Assembly: GCA_031580995.1 (NCBI GenBank)
Contig: JAVLCC010000018.1
Location: 1-18,547 of the forward strand
DNA: 18,547 nucleotides
Reading direction: 5' to 3'
From: CAJXVY01 sp031580995
Lineage (GTDB): Bacteria > Actinomycetota > Actinomycetes > Actinomycetales > Microbacteriaceae
Below the pieces are notes generated by a model. That model did not search any database, was not told the origin of the DNA, and saw only the letters and a program-made list of their open reading frames with translations. Both the position numbers and the translations under genes were made by a program. Each line of letters begins with the position of its first letter. Within the stretch, counting starts at the first letter, position 1. Positions 14,734-18,547 of the stretch are shown piece by piece.

Positions 14734-17700
14734 TTACTGGTAATTGTTGAATTCGTTATCGGCGGTTAGCTGCTCGTTGCGGCTTAGGTTGATACCCAGC
14801 TCTTCGGCAGCGCGGTCACTCTCGAACTGATCGTCTTTCAGTTCAATGCGGTTTCCTTCCGCATTCAAAACCTCAACGTTCAATGCAAGTGACTGCATCT
14901 CCTTGGCAAGCACTCGGAATGATTCCGGAATGCCTGGAGGGGCGATGTTCTCGCCTTTCACGATTGCCTCGTAAGTTCTTACGCGACCCGCAATGTCATC
15001 ACTTTTGATGGTTAGTAGCTCCTGCAAGGTGTGCGCAGCACCATAAGCCTGCAGTGCCCAAACTTCCATCTCTCCAAAGCGCTGTCCACCGAACTGTGCT
15101 TTTCCACCCAGTGGCTGCTGGGTAATCATGGAATAAGGACCTGTTGAGCGAGCGTGAATCTTGTCATCAACCAGGTGGTGAAGTTTCAGCATGTATTTCA
15201 CACCAACAGAAATTGGCTCTGGGTATGGCTCACCGCTTCTTCCATCAAACAACTGTGCTTTACCTGATGAATCAATCAGACGGTTTCCGTCACGGTTTGG
15301 AAGTGTTGAATCCAACAGACCACTTACCTGGTCCTTGCTGGCTCCATCAAATACCGGTGTTGCAACCTTGGTGCCGGGTTCTGCGCTTAGAAGCTCCTCT
15401 GGCATGCCAGTTGCCCATTTAGCACCCTTTTTGACTTCCCAACCGCTTCTTCCGATCCAGCCGAGGTGGGTTTCCAAAATCTGACCGAAGTTCATTCGTC
15501 CAGGGATTCCCAATGGGTTCAAAACGATGTCCAAAGGTGTTCCATCGGCCATAAACGGCATGTCCTCAACGGGCAAAATCTTGGCAATAACACCCTTGTT
15601 TCCGTGTCGACCGGCTAGCTTGTCACCCTCGGTGATTTTACGCTTCTGGGCGATGTAGACAACCACACGCTGGTTCACACCAGCACCTAATTCATCTTCA
15701 CCGGTTTCAGAATCAAAGACGCGAACATCAATGATGGTTCCCTGCTCACCGTGGGGGACTTTCAAAGAGGTGTCGCGAACTTCGCGAGATTTCTCGTTGA
15801 AGATCGCACGAAGAAGTCTTTCTTCAGCACTGAGCTCGGTCTCACCCTTCGGGGTGACTTTTCCAACCAAGATATCTCCTGGACGGACCTCAGCTCCAAC
15901 GCGAATGATTCCGTTTTCATCCAGTTGCGCAAGCGCTTCCTGGCTGATGTTTGGAAGATCTGCAGTGATTTCTTCTTTACCCAATTTGGTGTCTCTGGCA
16001 TCAACTTCATACTCTTCGATGTGAATACTGCTCAGGTCGTCATTTTTGACAAGCTCCTGGCTGATGATGATCGCATCCTCGAAGTTGTGACCCTCCCATG
16101 GCATGAATGCCACCAAAAGGTTTTTACCCAAGGCCATCTCACCCTGCTCGGTTGAAGGACCATCAGCCAAAACCTGGCCGGCTTCAACGCGCTCGTCAAC
16201 ATCAACGATCACACGGTGGTTGATAGGTGTTCCCTGGTTTGAACGCTCAAACTTGCGAAAAACATAAGTCGCACGCTTGCCATCATCGTGCATCACGGTG
16301 ATGTAATCCGCATCAATTTCCTCGACCACACCGGCAACCTCGTTGATCACACATGCGCCTGAGTCAATTGCTGCAACTCGCTCCATACCGGTTCCAACAA
16401 TTGGGCTGTCGGCACGCAAGATGGGCACAGCCTGACGCTGCATGTTTGCACCCATCAATGCACGTGATGAGTCATCGTGTTCTAGGAATGGAATCAATGA
16501 TGTTGAAACACTGGCTAGCTGACGAGGTGAAACATCGATGTAGCTGACATCTTCGTTATCAACCTCAACAACATCTCCACGGAAACGAGCGAAGACCTTT
16601 TTGTTGGTGAAGGTTCCATCCTCATTCATGGGGGTGTCAGCAGCTGCAATCGCTAGGTTTTCCTCTTCAGAGGCATCTAGATAAACAATCTTTTTAGTTA
16701 CCTTGTTGTTTTTTACCTCACGGTAAGGGGTTTCAATGAAACCAAAGGTGTTGATCTTTGAGAAAGCAGTAAGGGATCCAATCAGACCAATGTTTGGTCC
16801 TTCAGGAGTCTCAACCGGACACATTCTTCCGTAGTGGGATGGGTGAACATCACGCACCTCCATCTGGGCACGCTCACGAGCAATACCACCAGGACCCAGT
16901 GCACTCAAACGACGCTTGTGGGCAAGCCCTGCAAGCGGGTTGTTCTGGTCCATGAACTGACTCAGCTGGCTGGCTCCGAAGAACTCCTTCAGAGCTGAGA
17001 CAACTGGGCGAAGGTTAATCAGTGTCTGCGGGGTTATCGCCTCGATGTCCTGGGTGGACATGCGCTCGCGAACAACACGCTCCATGCGGCTTAGACCGAT
17101 TCGAACCTGGTTCTGAATCAACTCACCAACTGAACGGATACGACGGTTTGAGAAATCATCGATATCGTCTGGGCTGATAACCAACTTGGTTTTCTTGCCA
17201 CCCTGCTTGATATCAAATTCAAGTCTCTGGGTTCCAGCCTGAACACCGTTAGCAATTCCCTGGTCAAACAGCAATAGATATTTCAGTGTTGAAATAACAT
17301 CTGTTGGGGTCAGGGTGTTGTGCTCTATAGGCATGTCAAGACCAAGCTTGCGGTTGATCTTGTAGCGACCAACGCGGGCGAGGTTGTAACGCTTTGATTC
17401 AAAATAGGTGCTCTTTAGCCAGTTCTCGGCTACATCGGCACCGGCCTGCTCTCCACGAACCTTGCGGTAAAGCTCACGAAGGGCTGCCTCTTTTTCAATA
17501 ATTGGGGTTGGGTAGACCTTGCTCTCGTCGTATTCGAGAGTGTTCTCAATGATGTCTGCATCAAACTGCAATCCCATTGGGTTTTTCTCGGTTGCTGTTT
17601 TTAGATCAGCAAACTCTGCACGGATCTCATCTTTTGAGTATCCAAGTGCTTTCAAGAAAATAGTCGCGCTGACTTTGGTCTTGCGATCAACCTGCACCTG

Positions 17701-18351
17701 CAAAATTGGCTTACCGAACCTTGCAACTGGCTTGCGGTCGTCTTTCACCCACTCGGTCAAAAACTCTAGGTAGCTACCACGGGATGGAATGATCTGCGCC
17801 TTGTTGTTACGAACATCTAGGTTTCCAGTGGTGTTAGTTGAAACACTGAAGTAAACACCTGGGGAACGAACCAACTGGCTAACAACAACACGCTCGGTGC
17901 CGTTGATAATGAACGTTCCCTTTTCGGTCATTACTGGGAAATCACCCATGAACACCGTCTGGCTCTTGATTTCACCGGTTAGGTAATTGGTGAACTCAGC
18001 TTTGATATAAAGCGGCTGGGTGTAGCTCTTACCCTTTTCCTTGCACTCCTCTGGTGAATAGGGAGGATCAAATAGTTCTGGGTCGGTGAAGCTTAATCCC
18101 ATCTTCGAGTCTTGTGCATTATTTGATGCATCCTCGATTGGACTCAGTTCTTCGAAAACCTCAGCAAGACCGTGTCTTGCATCGGCTTCTACTGTCTCTC
18201 GCCATTTTGCTGTTCCGATCAACCACTCGAAGCTCTCTGTCTGCAGTTGCAGCAGATCTGGAAGCTCCATGGGATCTGGGTTTTTGGCGAATGATGGCCT
18301 CATGGCCTGTCTGGTGTTTTTAGCGGTCTTAGTTTTCTTCGCAGCTGCCAA
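14734..18351 (-). CDS. rpoB: RNA polymerase subunit beta
   Basis: Core RNA polymerase subunit forming, with beta-prime, the active-site cleft. The 1205 residues are slightly longer than the usual 1160-1180, mainly through extra residues in the N-terminal and lobe regions (for example around LTEWVKDDRKPVARFGKP). The rifampicin pocket is ASQLSQFMDQNNPLAGLAHK followed by RRLSALGPGG. Asp468, His478 and Ser483 (E. coli D516, H526, S531) are the sensitive-type residues, while E. coli S522 and T525 are Ala474 and Ala477. The C-terminal clamp region GGKAQFGGQRFGEMEVWAL is intact. The start is TTG at 18351 with GGAGGGG upstream. It is the first gene of the rpoBC operon, with its own promoter at 18497-18526. 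Confidence 0.98.
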   Translation of the reverse strand: MAAAKKTKTAKNTRQAMRPSFAKNPDPMELPDLLQLQTESFEWLIGTAKWRETVEADARHGLAEVFEELSPIEDASNNAQDSKMGLSFTDPELFDPPYSPEECKEKGKSYTQPLYIKAEFTNYLTGEIKSQTVFMGDFPVMTEKGTFIINGTERVVVSQLVRSPGVYFSVSTNTTGNLDVRNNKAQIIPSRGSYLEFLTEWVKDDRKPVARFGKPILQVQVDRKTKVSATIFLKALGYSKDEIRAEFADLKTATEKNPMGLQFDADIIENTLEYDESKVYPTPIIEKEAALRELYRKVRGEQAGADVAENWLKSTYFESKRYNLARVGRYKINRKLGLDMPIEHNTLTPTDVISTLKYLLLFDQGIANGVQAGTQRLEFDIKQGGKKTKLVISPDDIDDFSNRRIRSVGELIQNQVRIGLSRMERVVRERMSTQDIEAITPQTLINLRPVVSALKEFFGASQLSQFMDQNNPLAGLAHKRRLSALGPGGIARERAQMEVRDVHPSHYGRMCPVETPEGPNIGLIGSLTAFSKINTFGFIETPYREVKNNKVTKKIVYLDASEEENLAIAAADTPMNEDGTFTNKKVFARFRGDVVEVDNEDVSYIDVSPRQLASVSTSLIPFLEHDDSSRALMGANMQRQAVPILRADSPIVGTGMERVAAIDSGACVINEVAGVVEEIDADYITVMHDDGKRATYVFRKFERSNQGTPINHRVIVDVDERVEAGQVLADGPSTEQGEMALGKNLLVAFMPWEGHNFEDAIIISQELVKNDDLSSIHIEEYEVDARDTKLGKEEITADLPNISQEALAQLDENGIIRVGAEVRPGDILVGKVTPKGETELSAEERLLRAIFNEKSREVRDTSLKVPHGEQGTIIDVRVFDSETGEDELGAGVNQRVVVYIAQKRKITEGDKLAGRHGNKGVIAKILPVEDMPFMADGTPLDIVLNPLGIPGRMNFGQILETHLGWIGRSGWEVKKGAKWATGMPEELLSAEPGTKVATPVFDGASKDQVSGLLDSTLPNRDGNRLIDSSGKAQLFDGRSGEPYPEPISVGVKYMLKLHHLVDDKIHARSTGPYSMITQQPLGGKAQFGGQRFGEMEVWALQAYGAAHTLQELLTIKSDDIAGRVRTYEAIVKGENIAPPGIPESFRVLAKEMQSLALNVEVLNAEGNRIELKDDQFESDRAAEELGINLSRNEQLTADNEFNNYQ

Positions 18352-18372
18352 GTAAATACCCCTCCAAGGGAA

Positions 18373-18466
18373 TGACTCATCAAGAGTCGGTTGTTATTCG
18401 GGCCCATTTGTTTCCCCAGATTCTCTGTTGCCGCAATTTGCAAACAGGCATACCAACCGCAATTTG
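18373..18466 (-). promoter_or_regulatory. rpoBC leader with direct repeat and hairpins
   Basis: The untranslated region before rpoB is about 140 bases long. It contains the 10-base sequence CAAATTGCGG twice on the transcribed strand (18466-18457 and 18440-18431), 26 bases apart start to start. The second copy lies in a possible stem, CTGTTTGC/GCAACAG (18447-18425, one bulge). A further hairpin, GACTC-TTGAT-GAGTC (18388-18374), lies closer to the gene. No known ribosomal-protein or riboswitch motif is recognised. The rest of the leader shows nothing further. Confidence 0.4.
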
Positions 18467-18496
18467 AGGGCACGCGCTATCGGGGAGCAAACCTCT

Positions 18497-18526
18497 ATCT
18501 TATAGAAGGACAACAACAAACTGCAA
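18497..18526 (-). promoter_or_regulatory. Promoter of the rpoBC operon
   Basis: On the minus strand, TTGCAG (18526-18521) is followed, after 18 bases, by TAAGAT (18502-18497). Alternatively, after 16 bases, TATAAG (18504-18499) can be taken as the -10. Either way the run TATAAGATAG is a strong A/T-rich -10 region. Transcription would begin near 18490, leaving a leader of roughly 140 bases. The architecture resembles the str promoter (TTGACC-18-TATGCT). The window ends 21 bases above the -35, so upstream regulation cannot be seen. Confidence 0.65.
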
Positions 18527-18547
18527 GAAGTATTTCTGTGGAATTAA

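Noticed and set aside
15751..16155. A 134-codon open frame on the plus strand opposite rpoB
   Set aside because: It is fully antisense to conserved RpoB sequence with no supporting start signal or domain.
1..18547. Mobile element, CRISPR array, phage or defence island
   Set aside because: Every long open frame is accounted for by housekeeping or metabolic genes, intergenic gaps are all under 200 bases, and no spaced repeats, transposase or integrase motifs are present. The tRNA at the edge shows no visible attachment-site duplication within the window.

Overview
This window looks like a chromosomal segment from a high-GC Gram-positive bacterium (Actinobacteria), most likely family Microbacteriaceae. 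By eye the base composition is moderate, near 50 % GC, which is low for that family. A small-genome freshwater lineage of the Rhodoluna/Aquiluna type would fit, but that genus-level idea is inference. The family placement rests on RpoB and RpoC: the RpoC C-terminus (AERYPNRI followed by an acidic tail), the rifampicin-region wording (DQNNPLAGL) and the DITQGL form of a conserved beta-prime motif all match Microbacteriaceae proteins as I remember them. The RamB-type regulator next to isocitrate lyase is also typical of Actinobacteria.

Layout from left to right. (1) A tRNA-Thr(CGU) gene on the minus strand at the window edge. (2) A glyoxylate-shunt locus: aceA (isocitrate lyase) then aceB (malate synthase) as a minus-strand operon closed by an intrinsic terminator, with a RamB-type regulator transcribed divergently. 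The roughly 110-base gap between aceA and ramB holds two dyad-symmetric sequences that could be operators. (3) A DUF2236/MpaB-family putative oxygenase on the minus strand, overlapping the end of ramB tail to tail. A small three-helix membrane protein of unknown function is divergent from it. (4) A bidirectional terminator, then the str operon on the minus strand in the order rpsL-rpsG-fusA-tuf, with a clear promoter, a leader that could fold into three hairpins, and a terminator-like hairpin between rpsG and fusA. (5) rpoB-rpoC on the minus strand, with a promoter and a roughly 140-base leader carrying a direct repeat.

The genes form two functional groups. rpoB, rpoC, rpsL, rpsG, fusA and tuf supply the RNA polymerase core, two decoding/assembly proteins of the 30S subunit and the two main elongation factors. 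aceA and aceB allow growth on acetate or fatty-acid carbon, probably under RamB control.

I see no mobile element, CRISPR array, phage gene or defence system, and no intergenic stretch above 200 bases. The most unusual content is in RpoC. It is about 80 residues longer than the mycobacterial protein as I recall it, with one expansion in the actinobacterial N-terminal insert and another just after the trigger loop. It also carries substitutions at normally near-invariant F-loop and bridge-helix positions. The other points of interest are regulatory: dyads between ramB and aceA, a structured str leader, an internal attenuator-like hairpin, a direct repeat in the rpoB leader, and a symmetric -10 element between two divergent genes.
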